Of a DNA stretch of 45,310 nt, positions 15,085 to 23,979 are shown piece after piece. Source of the DNA: an uncultured Alphaproteobacteria bacterium (GTDB lineage Bacteria > Pseudomonadota > Alphaproteobacteria > RF32 > CAG-239); assembly GCA_947588275.1 (NCBI GenBank), contig CANPYJ010000010.1:1-45310 (forward strand), given 5' to 3'. Within the stretch, counting starts at the first letter, position 1, and the number at the start of each line of letters is the position of its first letter. The position numbers and the translations under genes were made by a program. The notes below the pieces were generated by a model, which had not been told where the DNA came from, ran no database searches, and saw nothing but the letters and a program-made list of their open reading frames with translations.

Positions 15085-17529
15085 ATGAAAAAAGCTATTT
15101 TGTTCGGCATATGGCTGATGTCGGCGGTGGTGGGCGGAATTGTCAGTCCGGCCGCGGCCCTGAACAGTTCGGTCAACATCATCAGCGGCGAACTGCATTA
15201 CAGTGAAATCAGCGATGCCCTGACCAAAATCTCCAAAAATCTCGATAAAGATGACGTTACTTCCGAGGCGTTGCGCACGGATATTGATTATATTCACGAA
15301 AAACGCCTGCGGCTTGAGAGCAGCAAGCAGGGCATAGAAAGCGACATCCGCTCAGCCGAAAAGAGGCTTGAGGCCTTAGGTCAGGCGCCGGCTTCCGGCA
15401 ATGAGGTTCCGCTGATTGCGCAAAAACGCAAGGAGTTTACAACCGAACTGGCGCAGGCGAGGGCGCGCTTGTCCGAAGCCGATTTGCTCTTGGCCCGCAT
15501 GGACGAGCTGGACGTCAAAATTTTTAATCTGCGCAACCGCGAATTGTGGGGTAACCTGCTGGTGTCCGGCGAGCCGCTGATTCGTCCGACGGTTTTTTTG
15601 TCATCATGCCGCCAGTTGTTGAACTTTGTGCTTGATATTGTCAAATCGCCGTTGCCTTGGTTTGAAAAACTGACCGTCGACGAGCGCGCAACCCTTAAGT
15701 CCAATTTGATTCCGGTGTTATTGGTTATCGTTTTCATCAGTTTCATCGGATTTATTCTGCGACGTTTCATTATTCGCAATTTCGGCTACCGGACAGATAT
15801 AGAACATCCTCGCTTCGGGCGCAAGTTGCTGGCCGCCATTGCCGTCTGGACGGCCTATGGCGTGATTCCGGCGCTCATCATCGGCAGTTTGCTGGCTTGG
15901 AGCGTGAGCGGCAAGATTCTGACTTTGGGCTTGTTCGGCACGGTGCTCAAGATATTTTTGTATTATTCGCTTTATGTTATCATGGCCAAGGCCATTTGTC
16001 GGGTTGTCTTCACCCCGTACAACGAGCGCTGGCGTCTCATAAACATTTCGACCGACCGCGCCAAACGGGTGACGATGACGCTTTATATTTCGGTGTTTGT
16101 GGTTGGTGTTTTGGCCTTCTTAAACAAAGTTGCGGGGTTGCAAAACTATCCGGACGAATTGCTGGTCTTTTTGGTCGGCATTCAAGCTACGGTTGAGGCG
16201 TTTTGCATAGTCTGGGTGATTCACCGCCTGCTGTGGGAAGATATTCCCGTTCCGGCGGAAGAAGAAGCGGCCGAAGTATCGGAGGCCGACGAAGACGAAA
16301 CCGAAGACGCCGACAGTTTTGTTGTTAAACTTACTGTGTTTTCGCTGTTGGCGGCGGTGTCCATTTTGGGGCTGTCGTTGTTCGGATACCCATATTTGGC
16401 TGCCTTTATTACCGACAGAATCATCTTTTCGATTTTGTTGTTTTTGAGCTTTCTTGGCCTGCGCAAAATCATTCAGGAAACTTTGCACCGGCTGCTGTTT
16501 TTAAAGTTTTGGTTCAAAACGTTCCGGATGCGGCGGCGGGTTTTGCGGCGGCTTGATTTTTGGTCAAGCTTTCTGATTGAACCGCTGTTGTCGGTCATCG
16601 GCTTTTTCTTGTTGCTGGCGCTGTGGGGCGTTCCGGCCGACGTTTTGCGCAACATTGTTTATCGGGCGTTTATCGGGTTTACAATCGGCGGCATCAGGAT
16701 TTCGTTGCTGTCAATCATCATGGGCATTATTGTCTTCTTTGTGGCGATTGCGATTGTCAAGGCATTGCGTCATCGGTTGGAAGACGGCCTGCTGGCCAGA
16801 ATAGAAATGGAAGACGGCACGCGTCACAGTCTGGCCGCCGGATTCTCGTCCATCGGTTATGTGGCCTCGGCGCTGTTGGCGGTCGTCATTATGGGCGGCA
16901 ATCTTACCAGTCTGGCCTTGGTTGCCGGTGCTCTTTCCGTTGGTATCGGTTTAGGTTTGCAAAACGTGGTCAACAATTTTGTCTCGGGCATCATTCTGCT
17001 GTTCGAACGGCCGGTCAAGGTGGGCGATTGGGTTGTGATTAACGGCGAAGAAGGAACGGTCAAACAAGTAAACATCCGTTCTACCGAGGTCGAGACGTTT
17101 ACGCGCACCAGCTTGATTATTCCCAACGCCAATCTGTTGTCCACCACCATCACCAACCTGACGCACGGCAACAATTGGTCGCGCCAGAAAGTGGCGGTGA
17201 GCGTGGCTTATGGCAGCGATACGGAAAAAGTCCGCGATATTTTGCTGGAGTGCGCGCGCGAACACAAAAAAGTCTTGCGCAAGCCTGAGCCGTATGTCTT
17301 ATTTAAGGATTTCGGCGCCAGCGGATTGGAGTTCGAGTTGCGCTGTTATACCGGCGACATCTGGAGCGGCTGGACGATTCCGAGCGATTTGCGGTTTGAG
17401 ATAAACCGCCGTTTCAATGAAGAGGGAATTGAGATTCCGTTTGATCAACTGGTTGTACACAATGCCGATGCCACGGTGTCGGCTTCTCAAGAAACAAAAA
17501 GCAAAAAGGTCAAAAAAGATGCTGATTAA
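15085..17529 (+). CDS. Large MscS-family mechanosensitive channel with periplasmic N-terminal domain
   Basis: 814 aa. A signal peptide (1-25, ending SPAAA) precedes a periplasmic coiled-coil region (about 40-155, DUF3772-like). Some ten membrane segments run from about 205 to 630. The MscS core follows: the TM3-like pore helix rich in Gly/Ala (LALVAGALSVGIGLGLQNVV), the RPVKVGDWVVI beta domain and the C-terminal vestibule. An acidic cytoplasmic loop (about 390-410) and a Lys-rich tail are extra. It belongs with the large MscS/MscK-type channels that release solutes on hypo-osmotic shock. Its stop overlaps the murD start by 11 bases, so the two are coupled. Confidence 0.9.
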   Translation: MKKAILFGIWLMSAVVGGIVSPAAALNSSVNIISGELHYSEISDALTKISKNLDKDDVTSEALRTDIDYIHEKRLRLESSKQGIESDIRSAEKRLEALGQAPASGNEVPLIAQKRKEFTTELAQARARLSEADLLLARMDELDVKIFNLRNRELWGNLLVSGEPLIRPTVFLSSCRQLLNFVLDIVKSPLPWFEKLTVDERATLKSNLIPVLLVIVFISFIGFILRRFIIRNFGYRTDIEHPRFGRKLLAAIAVWTAYGVIPALIIGSLLAWSVSGKILTLGLFGTVLKIFLYYSLYVIMAKAICRVVFTPYNERWRLINISTDRAKRVTMTLYISVFVVGVLAFLNKVAGLQNYPDELLVFLVGIQATVEAFCIVWVIHRLLWEDIPVPAEEEAAEVSEADEDETEDADSFVVKLTVFSLLAAVSILGLSLFGYPYLAAFITDRIIFSILLFLSFLGLRKIIQETLHRLLFLKFWFKTFRMRRRVLRRLDFWSSFLIEPLLSVIGFFLLLALWGVPADVLRNIVYRAFIGFTIGGIRISLLSIIMGIIVFFVAIAIVKALRHRLEDGLLARIEMEDGTRHSLAAGFSSIGYVASALLAVVIMGGNLTSLALVAGALSVGIGLGLQNVVNNFVSGIILLFERPVKVGDWVVINGEEGTVKQVNIRSTEVETFTRTSLIIPNANLLSTTITNLTHGNNWSRQKVAVSVAYGSDTEKVRDILLECAREHKKVLRKPEPYVLFKDFGASGLEFELRCYTGDIWSGWTIPSDLRFEINRRFNEEGIEIPFDQLVVHNADATVSASQETKSKKVKKDAD

Positions 17530-18832
17530 GGACTTAAAAAATCTCAATGTTGCCATATACGGGGCGGGCGCGGAAGGACATTCCGCCAAAGAATATCTGG
17601 AAAAACATCACGTTACGAACAACATTGTGGTTTACAATGACGACGACGGCGCCGAAAAGTTTGCCTCTGTTTTGGCCAATGCCGACGTGATTCTCCGTTC
17701 GCCCGGGGTCAGTATTTATAAGCCGGAGCTGGCAGAGGCGCGCGCCGCGGGGATTAAGATTACGTCATGTTCCGATATTTTTTTGCATGAGATGCGGGAG
17801 AATCATCCGCAAACCAAAGTTATCGGCATTTCCGGTTCTAAAGGCAAAAGCACCAGCGTCAGCATGCTCTATCATATGATGCGGCGTTTGGGCCTGAGCG
17901 TGGAGCTTGGCGGCAACATCGGCAAGCCGTTGATTGAGCTGTTGGATAAGGAATTTGACTATGCGGTATGCGAGTTTTCGAGCTATCAGGCCAGCGATTT
18001 GAGCCATTCGCCGCAGATTGTAATGTTTACCAATTTGTTTTCGGTACACACGGATTGGCACGGCGGGCATGAAGCCTATTGCCGCGACAAGGTACATTTG
18101 GCGGCCAATCGAAAAGCCGGCGACATTTGCGTGGTTAATGCCAACAACGCGCAGTTGTGTGATTATTGCCGCAGTTTGCCGGCCGTTGTCTATTATGGTC
18201 AGACAGACGGGTTTCATGCGGCAGGCAAAGATTTGTATTTTGGTTCGGAGCGCCTCATCGGTTTGAGCGAATTGCACATCAGCGGCAATCACAATATGGA
18301 AAATCTGGCCGGCGTGATGACGATTCTCAAATATCTGGGGCTTGATTTCCGCAAGGCGGCCGAAGCTCTCAAAACCTTTGAACCGCTGCCTCACCGCCTG
18401 CAAAAAGTGGCGGTTGTCAACGGGGTTTTGTTTATCAACGACAGCATTTCGACGGCACCGGAAGCGGCCATCGGCGGTATGCAGAGTTTTGACGAAAATC
18501 TGGCGGTGATTTCCGGCGGCATAGAAAACCATCAGGATTATCAGCAATATGCAATGTTTATTGAACACAATCCGAAAGTCAAAGCCGCGGTCACCCTGTT
18601 TCAGTGCGGGCCGCAAATAGCCGAAACCTTGCGCCGCATAGTCAAGCGTCCGGGCTTCAAGCTGATTGAAGCCGATAGTCTTGAGGCCGGCGTCAAAGCC
18701 GCATATCAGGAATTGCGGCAGGCCGGCGGCGGAATTGTGTTGTTTTCGCCGACGGCGCCAAGTTTCGGTTATTATAAAAATTTCATGGAGCGCGGCGAAG
18801 ATTTCATCCATATTGTCAAAAGTCTGCAATAA
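17519..18832 (+). CDS. murD: UDP-N-acetylmuramoyl-L-alanine:glutamate ligase (MurD family, possibly MurD2 type)
   Basis: 437 aa from ATG 17519, which overlaps the upstream stop and has AAAGGT about 9 bases before it. The Mur ligase order is clear: N-terminal Rossmann domain (VAIYGAGAEGHSA), ATP loop GISGSKGKSTS near residue 105, VCEFSSYQ near 155, GNHNMENLAG near 260 and the C-terminal PHRLQKV start. The usual MurD NDSKATN motif is replaced by NDSISTAP, and no SGG.DKG motif is present (SGGIENH instead). This pattern may indicate the MurD2 subfamily, which adds L-Glu. That reading is from memory and unverified. Either way it is a cytoplasmic peptidoglycan-precursor ligase. Confidence 0.85.
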   Translation: MLIKDLKNLNVAIYGAGAEGHSAKEYLEKHHVTNNIVVYNDDDGAEKFASVLANADVILRSPGVSIYKPELAEARAAGIKITSCSDIFLHEMRENHPQTKVIGISGSKGKSTSVSMLYHMMRRLGLSVELGGNIGKPLIELLDKEFDYAVCEFSSYQASDLSHSPQIVMFTNLFSVHTDWHGGHEAYCRDKVHLAANRKAGDICVVNANNAQLCDYCRSLPAVVYYGQTDGFHAAGKDLYFGSERLIGLSELHISGNHNMENLAGVMTILKYLGLDFRKAAEALKTFEPLPHRLQKVAVVNGVLFINDSISTAPEAAIGGMQSFDENLAVISGGIENHQDYQQYAMFIEHNPKVKAAVTLFQCGPQIAETLRRIVKRPGFKLIEADSLEAGVKAAYQELRQAGGGIVLFSPTAPSFGYYKNFMERGEDFIHIVKSLQ

Positions 18833-18857
18833 ATTTGCATTTGGGCAATAAAAAAAC

Positions 18858-18886
18858 TTGCTAAATTTATTTTGTTGTTGTAATAA
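18858..18886 (+). promoter_or_regulatory. Promoter of tRNA-Thr
   Basis: TTGCTA (18858-18863), 17-bp spacer, TAATAA (18881-18886), ending ten bases before the tRNA. Confidence 0.6.
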
Positions 18887-18896
18887 ATAGGACGTT

Positions 18897-18971
<75 letters not shown>

Positions 18972-18972
<1 letters not shown>

Positions 18973-20591
18973 TGTTTTTATTGCAAAATAAATGCCCCGC
19001 TTTTGGTTCGGGGCTTTTTTTGTCGGGTCGAAGTTTTGTCTTAACCGGCATCAAGATTCGCTGGCCTTGGGGCGAGGCGCCGTGGCCGTTGCCGGCGCCC
19101 GTCGGCGGCCTGAATGTGCGTGACAGCTTAGATACGATGGCAGCCGGCGATGCAATTGTTATGGACAATTATCTGCCGACCGAAACCAAGCTCATGCTGC
19201 GCCGCGGTTATGTCTCTTATGCCCGCTTGGGCTGTCGGATTTTGACTTTGGCCGAATACCAAAACCCCGGTCACGAGCGATTTTTTGCTTTTGGCGGCGG
19301 CTGCGTCTGGGATATCAGCAGCAAAAAAAACATCTCCAAAATCGCTTCGGGTTTCAATAACAATGAATGGCAGTGGTGCCAGTTTCGCAATCGTCTGATT
19401 GCCGTTAACGGCTATGATGCGCCGCAGACTTATTATGTCGCGGACGAAGAGGCGCGTTGGAGCGAGGCATCGTTCAGCGGCGAGGGTCTGGATCCTTCGA
19501 AACTGATTAACGTGGCGGTCAGCAAACAACGCCTGTTCTTTGTCGAAAAGGGAACGCTTTCGGCATGGTATTCCGAAGGCGTCGGCGAAGTTCAGGGAAC
19601 ATTGGTCAAGTTTGACATGTCGTCGGTCTTTCGGAATGGCGGCGCGCTTTTGGCCGTGGCTTCATGGACACAGGATGCCGGGCAGGGAATGGATGACCTC
19701 ACCGTGTTCATCACCACAAACGGCGAAGTCGCGGTATACAGCGGCAACAATCCGACAAGTGCCGACGATTGGTATCTGCGCGGCGTTTATCAGATGAGCA
19801 GGCCGATAGGTTATCGTTGCACCATGCAATATCAGGGAGACATCGTGGTCATTTCCGAAGACGGATATATCCCGCTTTCCAAAGCCTTGTCATTAGATCG
19901 AGCCAACGCGTCGCAGGTCTCGTTTTCCGACAGAATAAGAGGGTTGGTTTTGGAGCGCACTCGTGCCGGCCGCAGCAAGCCGGGTTGGCAGTCGGTAATA
20001 TATGGCCGCGGCGGTTATGCGCTGTTTAATGTTCCGGTCTCGCAGCAGTTTGAGCAGCATGTTGTCAATGTCAATACCGGCGCTTGGTGCCGATTTACCA
20101 ATATTCGGTCTTTTTGCTGGGGATTGTTTGGCAACCGGCTGTATTTCGGCTCTGACAACGAAGTCTTTCTGTTTGACGAAGGTTTCGCCGACAACGGCAT
20201 GCACATCTGCGGTGTTGTCGAGCAAGCCTACAGCGATTTGGGCAGTCCTAATCTCAAACGCATACAGCTGATTAATCCGCGCACCAAGTCATCGACCAAA
20301 TACGCGCTGGTGGTTTATACCAACATGGATTTTGAAAATCGTGACAAAGCTTATGCCGAAAATATCGGCAGCACGGGCATCACCAAATGGAATGAAGCCC
20401 GTTGGAGTTGTCTGGCCAAGCCGAACGGCACCAAATGGGCAACGCTGAAAGGCAAAGTGCGGTCGCAATGGATAGGCAATTCGGCCACCGGTTTTAAGGC
20501 CAGCGTGGTTTTCAAAACCAAAACCAGAGGCAATTTGATTGAATGGTATGACACGGGGTTCAGATATGAGCAGGGAAACAGCGTCTTGTAA
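18972..20591 (+). CDS. Phage tail/virion-stabilisation-type protein (beta-propeller-like)
   Basis: About 500-540 aa depending on start. The recognisable part begins near 19090 with PAPVGGLNVRDSLDTM, typical of a phage virion protein family with repeated beta strands (several short W/F-G blade-like repeats) and a C-terminal receptor-like half. The frame stays open leftward through the tRNA terminator and the tRNA itself. ATG 18972 is the nearest Met codon but overlaps the tRNA CCA and has no ribosome-binding site. A TTG at 19020 or a near-cognate start is also possible. The original 5' end may have been lost where phage DNA was joined to the tRNA. Confidence 0.6.
18994..19021 (+). terminator. 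Terminator of tRNA-Thr
   Basis: A GCCCCG/CGGGGC stem with an eight- or nine-base loop is followed by T7. It lies inside the reading frame of the following phage gene. Confidence 0.85.
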
Positions 20592-20997
20592 GGTTGTCGC
20601 CGATATCGGCGGCGTTGTCACCCGCTGGGTTTGCGCCGGGCTCAACATCGGCCTCGATTGGTTAGGTCCGCATCAGACCATAGGATTTGTGCAAAATGAC
20701 AGGCTCATCGGCGGTCTCATATATCATGACTGCCGGCCGGGGCGTGATGTCTGGTGGACGCTTTATACGACGGACAAACGTTGGTGCACCAGAAAAAATT
20801 TGCGGTTTATGTTTTCGGTGGCCTTTGATTACTATCATTGCCGCCGCATCAGCATAATGACCGCCGCCGACAACGTCCGCTGTCTTAAATTGGCGTTCCG
20901 GCTCGGATTTGAAACCGAAGGCCGTTTGCGCGGCTACGGCGATGACGGCAAAGATGTCGTTATCATGGGGTTATTGAAAGAAAATACAAAATTTTAA
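20566..20997 (+). CDS. Phage-encoded GNAT-family acetyltransferase
   Basis: 143 aa from ATG 20566, overlapping the previous stop by 26 bases. It shows the GNAT fold in short form: IGFVQNDRLIGGLIYHD (beta 2-3), a middle helix with RKNLRFMFSVAFDYY, and NVRCLKLAFRLGFETEGRLRG, the usual motif B region ending in LGF-EG. Such small GNATs accompany tail genes in many phages, where they may modify virion or host proteins. Substrate is unknown. Confidence 0.7.
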   Translation: MSRETASCKVVADIGGVVTRWVCAGLNIGLDWLGPHQTIGFVQNDRLIGGLIYHDCRPGRDVWWTLYTTDKRWCTRKNLRFMFSVAFDYYHCRRISIMTAADNVRCLKLAFRLGFETEGRLRGYGDDGKDVVIMGLLKENTKF

Positions 20998-21007
20998 GGA
21001 GAACAAA

Positions 21008-21889
21008 ATGTCAAAAAGTATTGGAAAACTGTTTGGCGCCGGCAATTCTGGAACGCAGCCTTTGGCTTCGGAAACCGCGGCGTTGAATTATCTGAACGGC
21101 TACGACACGTCGCAAGTCGACAGCGCATATAAAAATATGGCGGCGCTGGGCAACAGCCTGAGTGCGCAGTTGGCTTCCCGTCCGGAATATGTTTATTCGG
21201 TAGACGGTTCCGATGCCGCGGCAAAGCGGGCGGAAAACGCCGTTTATCAAAGTGCCGTTTCCAAACTGGCACCGCAATTTGATGCCCGTCGGCAACAATT
21301 GGAAACCAGATTGCAAAATCAGGGCTTGTCGGTCAATTCGGCGGCTTATCAAAAGGCTATGAACAATTTGGAAACCGAGCAGAACGATGCCTATGCGCAG
21401 GCTGCATTCAACAGTATTCAGGCCGGCCAAAACGCTTTCAGCAACAGTCTCAACAATCAGATTGCCGCCGCCAACTTTCAAAACAATGCGCGTCAGTTGC
21501 CCGTCAACGAAATTTTGCGGCTGTTGCAAAATTCTCGCAGCGGCTATGATGTCGCCATGGACAAATACGCCATCGGCCGCGGCATGGACACCCGAATTGC
21601 CGCCAATCGCACGCAGAATGCCAATGACCGTTACAATGCCGGAATGTCGTTTTTGGGCAATGCGGCCGGCGCTGCGGCATCGTTGTTTTCAGACGAAGAA
21701 CTCAAAGAAAATATTGTTGAGGTTGGACGCCTGTATAACGGCCTGCCGGTCTATCTCTACAATTATCGCGGTGACAAAACGCCGCGTATCGGCTTGCTGG
21801 CTCAAGAAGTCTCGTGCGTTCGGCCGGAGGCGGTTTATGTGGACGCCCAGGGTTATATGCGGGTAAACTACGCTGCCGCTTGTTTGTGA
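21008..21889 (+). CDS. Phage virion protein with C-terminal S74-type chaperone motif
   Basis: 293 aa. Residues 1-225 are helical, rich in Asn/Gln/Ala and free of membrane segments, like an internal or stalk protein. Residues about 230-293 match the intramolecular chaperone of endosialidase/tail-spike proteins (peptidase S74): SDEELKENIVEVG, LPVYLYNYRGD, RIGLLAQEV, then PEAVYVDAQGYMRVNY. In that family the segment aids trimerisation and may be cleaved off. AAGGAGAA precedes the start. Confidence 0.75.
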   Translation: MSKSIGKLFGAGNSGTQPLASETAALNYLNGYDTSQVDSAYKNMAALGNSLSAQLASRPEYVYSVDGSDAAAKRAENAVYQSAVSKLAPQFDARRQQLETRLQNQGLSVNSAAYQKAMNNLETEQNDAYAQAAFNSIQAGQNAFSNSLNNQIAAANFQNNARQLPVNEILRLLQNSRSGYDVAMDKYAIGRGMDTRIAANRTQNANDRYNAGMSFLGNAAGAAASLFSDEELKENIVEVGRLYNGLPVYLYNYRGDKTPRIGLLAQEVSCVRPEAVYVDAQGYMRVNYAAACL

Positions 21890-21907
21890 TAACAGTCGAT
21901 TTATTGT

Positions 21908-21935
21908 TTGACAGCTAATAAAAGCGGATTATACT
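21908..21935 (+). promoter_or_regulatory. Promoter inside the phage module
   Basis: TTGACA (21908-21913), 16-bp spacer, TATACT (21930-21935), about 30 bp before the next start codon. It could express the small membrane protein independently. Confidence 0.6.
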
Positions 21936-21965
21936 AAAAGCACAACAGTTTGGAAAGGAAAAACA

Positions 21966-22346
21966 ATGCTGCGACTGGGAATGCTTTTGGGAACACTGGC
22001 TCTCGCCGGCATGATTCGCGCGATTTTGATTTATCTGTCAAAAAAAGTTGACGGCCGAAACCGTTGGAAAAGCGCCAATCTGGCCACTGTCTTTCTGCGC
22101 ACGCTGTGCGCGGTGCCACGGCTGATTGGTACGCCGTTTTTGAGCGGCAGTATTGCGGCCATATTTGTTGTATATCTTTTGCAACAACAAGTCTGGTTTG
22201 TCTATGACTATGTTCAGCAGCGCCGTCAGGAACGTCCGGCCGGCTGGAAGCTGATTTTCGGCACAATTGTCGGCGGCCTTGTCTGGCTGCTGGCAGTTGA
22301 TTTTCTGGTGGCGTTTGCCGGTCAGATTCTGATTGCTGTGCAATAA
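21966..22346 (+). CDS. Small membrane protein of the phage module
   Basis: 126 aa with three likely membrane segments (about residues 5-24, 60-75 and 98-122) separated by basic loops. GGAAAGGA precedes ATG 21966. It has its own promoter and terminator. The family is not recognised; a holin or superinfection-exclusion role is possible but unsupported. Confidence 0.55.
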   Translation: MLRLGMLLGTLALAGMIRAILIYLSKKVDGRNRWKSANLATVFLRTLCAVPRLIGTPFLSGSIAAIFVVYLLQQQVWFVYDYVQQRRQERPAGWKLIFGTIVGGLVWLLAVDFLVAFAGQILIAVQ

Positions 22347-22368
22347 TAACGCCGATAATCTCAACGCG

Positions 22369-22402
22369 ACTGCCGAGGATTAATCCTCGGCAGTCTTTTT
22401 TT
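22369..22402 (+). terminator. Intrinsic terminator
   Basis: A near-perfect palindrome (ACTGCCGAGGAT joined to ATCCTCGGCAGT) is followed by a run of seven T, closing the unit at 21966-22346. Confidence 0.85.
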
Positions 22403-22418
22403 GCCAAGGAGAACTCCG

Positions 22419-22556
22419 ATGTCGTTTGTCCGCAAATACCGTTATGTCCTGCTCATAACGGCAACGGCGGTTTTGGCGGTGGTGTCCGTCGTTAAGCCCG
22501 AGGCGGCAGAAATTGTCGCGCGGGCGTTTTTATTGTTGTGGGGAGGCGTTTCATGA
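22419..22556 (+). CDS. Short membrane protein, possible holin
   Basis: 45 aa. A basic N-terminus (VRKYRY) and a hydrophobic segment are followed by a second hydrophobic stretch to the end. AAGGAG lies 7 bases before the ATG at 22419, a strong site. Its TGA overlaps the next gene's ATG (ATGA), so the genes are coupled. Placement right before the spanin pair suggests a lysis role; that is inference. Confidence 0.6.
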   Translation: MSFVRKYRYVLLITATAVLAVVSVVKPEAAEIVARAFLLLWGGVS

Positions 22557-22753
22557 GCCTTCGTCCAACGTTAATTGTTATCGGCCTGTGCGGTTTGTGC
22601 TATTTGCTCGGCCGTTCGCAGGCGCAGACAAAATATATTACGCAGCAAGTCGAGGTCATTAAAAATGTTGAAAAACAAAAAGCGGTCATTTATTCGCGCC
22701 CTCATGCTGACCGTGCTGCTCTGCTTAAGCTCATGCGCGAAAACAAATTATGA
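22553..22753 (+). CDS. Putative i-spanin (Rz-like)
   Basis: 66 aa from ATG 22553, coupled to the upstream stop and preceded by GGGAGG. One N-terminal membrane anchor (about 5-20) is followed by a periplasmic helix rich in Gln/Lys/Glu and a C-terminal helix (ADRAALLKLMRENKL). The last third overlaps a lipoprotein gene in another frame, as in Rz/Rz1 pairs. It is shorter than typical Rz. Confidence 0.6.
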   Translation: MSLRPTLIVIGLCGLCYLLGRSQAQTKYITQQVEVIKNVEKQKAVIYSRPHADRAALLKLMRENKL

Positions 22754-22892
22754 CTATTGTCCGGCTTATCCGGTGGCCGGTCCGCAAGTGGCCGCGGAGT
22801 TGGAGCAGGCGGACTATCGCCGCTTTTGGCACACTTGGGAGTGGCTCGGACGCGTTGACAAACTGCGGCAGGAGCTGGAACTCTGCCGCTAA
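22665..22892 (+). CDS. Putative o-spanin lipoprotein (Rz1-like), overlapping the i-spanin gene
   Basis: 75 aa from ATG 22665 within the upstream gene, in a different frame. A basic N-terminus (KNKKRSF), a hydrophobic stretch and the lipobox CLSSC with the lipidated residue at C24 are present. The mature part is about 50 residues and ends in a helix (DKLRQELELCR). It starts inside and extends 139 bases past the Rz-like gene, the overlapping type of spanin arrangement. It would link the outer membrane to the i-spanin at lysis. Confidence 0.6.
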   Translation: MLKNKKRSFIRALMLTVLLCLSSCAKTNYDYCPAYPVAGPQVAAELEQADYRRFWHTWEWLGRVDKLRQELELCR

Positions 22893-22925
22893 GGCTAATT
22901 TTTTTTATAGGAAAGGAATACTCAA

Positions 22926-23699
22926 ATGCCTTATGACAGCGAGGGTAATTTTACCCGCATGCACAACTGGGAAGACGATCGGATTAACGATATTGATATT
23001 GTAACCGATCATCACGATGAAGAAGACGATAATTTTGCCGAAGCGCTGAACCAGTGTTTTTTGCGTGACGGTCGTTCCCCCATGAAAGCCGACATCAATG
23101 CCGCAGGCTTCAAAATCAAAAATTTGGCCGACGGGGTGTTGGCGCAGGATGCCGTCACCCGCAAGCAGCTCATCGATACCGTGAGCGAATTGCAGGAACT
23201 GATAAAAACGGCGCTGGGCTCTTCGGCAAAATTGGGCGACATCAAAGTTTCGCTGCAAACGGCCGACCATGATAACTGGCTGTTGTGCCACGGTCAAGAA
23301 GTCAGCCGCGAGGACTATGCCGATTTGTTTGCCTTGATTGGCACCGATTTTGGTCCCGGCGACGGCATAAACACATTTAACATTCCGGATTACCGCGGTA
23401 AATTTTTGCGCGGCTTGGGTGGTGCTTCGGCCGAAGACATGCACACCACGCAGGATGAAGGTCTGCCCAATATCACGGGCAATATCGGCCTCAATCAAAA
23501 CCTGATTAGCAACTCATCGGAAAATTCCGCTCTTTATGCCACTTTCGGCTCGACTCATACTCACAGCAGCAGTGTGTCGAGCGGTGCCCAAAGCTTGTTT
23601 TTGGATGCCTCCCGTGCCAATAAGATATATGGCGCTTCCGAGCATGTCACACCTGTCAACCAGGCCGTCAACTTTTTCATCAAGGCCAAGGTTGGATAA
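22926..23699 (+). CDS. Phage tail fibre with collar domain
   Basis: 257 aa. The N-terminal 60-75 residues (DGRSPMKADINAAGFKIKN) resemble the fibre-attachment region of podovirus fibres. Residues 95-160 form a phage tail collar domain (WLLCHGQEVSREDYADLF, then FNIPDYRGKFLRG). The Ser/Thr-rich C-terminus ends in VTPVNQAVNFFIKAKVG, the usual end of such fibres. GGAAAGGA precedes ATG 22926. Probably a host-recognition component. Confidence 0.8.
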   Translation: MPYDSEGNFTRMHNWEDDRINDIDIVTDHHDEEDDNFAEALNQCFLRDGRSPMKADINAAGFKIKNLADGVLAQDAVTRKQLIDTVSELQELIKTALGSSAKLGDIKVSLQTADHDNWLLCHGQEVSREDYADLFALIGTDFGPGDGINTFNIPDYRGKFLRGLGGASAEDMHTTQDEGLPNITGNIGLNQNLISNSSENSALYATFGSTHTHSSSVSSGAQSLFLDASRANKIYGASEHVTPVNQAVNFFIKAKVG

Positions 23700-23727
23700 T
23701 TTGGCCTGCCTGCGGAGGATAACGACT

Positions 23728-23979
23728 ATGGAGCTATGGCTGATGATTGGCGGCTTTTCGGGAATTGCCGCCATTGTCGGGTTTATCGGCATTTTAATCA
23801 AAATCGGCGAATGGAAAGCGCAGGTTGACAATCTGCGCGACAGCGTCAAAACCAACAGCACGCGCACTGAGGCTTTGACCTTAATGCAAAATCAACAGAA
23901 CGTGTTGCTGGCCGAGATTAAAATCAAACTCGATATGTTGCTTGAAGAAAATTGCAAAAAGAAGGAGAAAGTTAAGTGA
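23728..23979 (+). CDS. Holin-like protein with N-terminal membrane segment and coiled coil
   Basis: 83 aa from ATG 23728, with GGAGG ten bases upstream. A single hydrophobic segment rich in Ile/Gly (about residues 3-24) is followed by a charged coiled coil (about 26-80). Its stop overlaps the GTG start of the endolysin gene (GTGA), a typical holin-endolysin coupling. The order membrane-then-coil is the reverse of XhlA, so a specific family is not assigned. Confidence 0.6.
   Translation: MELWLMIGGFSGIAAIVGFIGILIKIGEWKAQVDNLRDSVKTNSTRTEALTLMQNQQNVLLAEIKIKLDMLLEENCKKKEKVK

Noticed and set aside
17765..18829. Minus-strand ORF of about 350 codons
   Set aside because: Exact antisense of murD; no start signal or motif.
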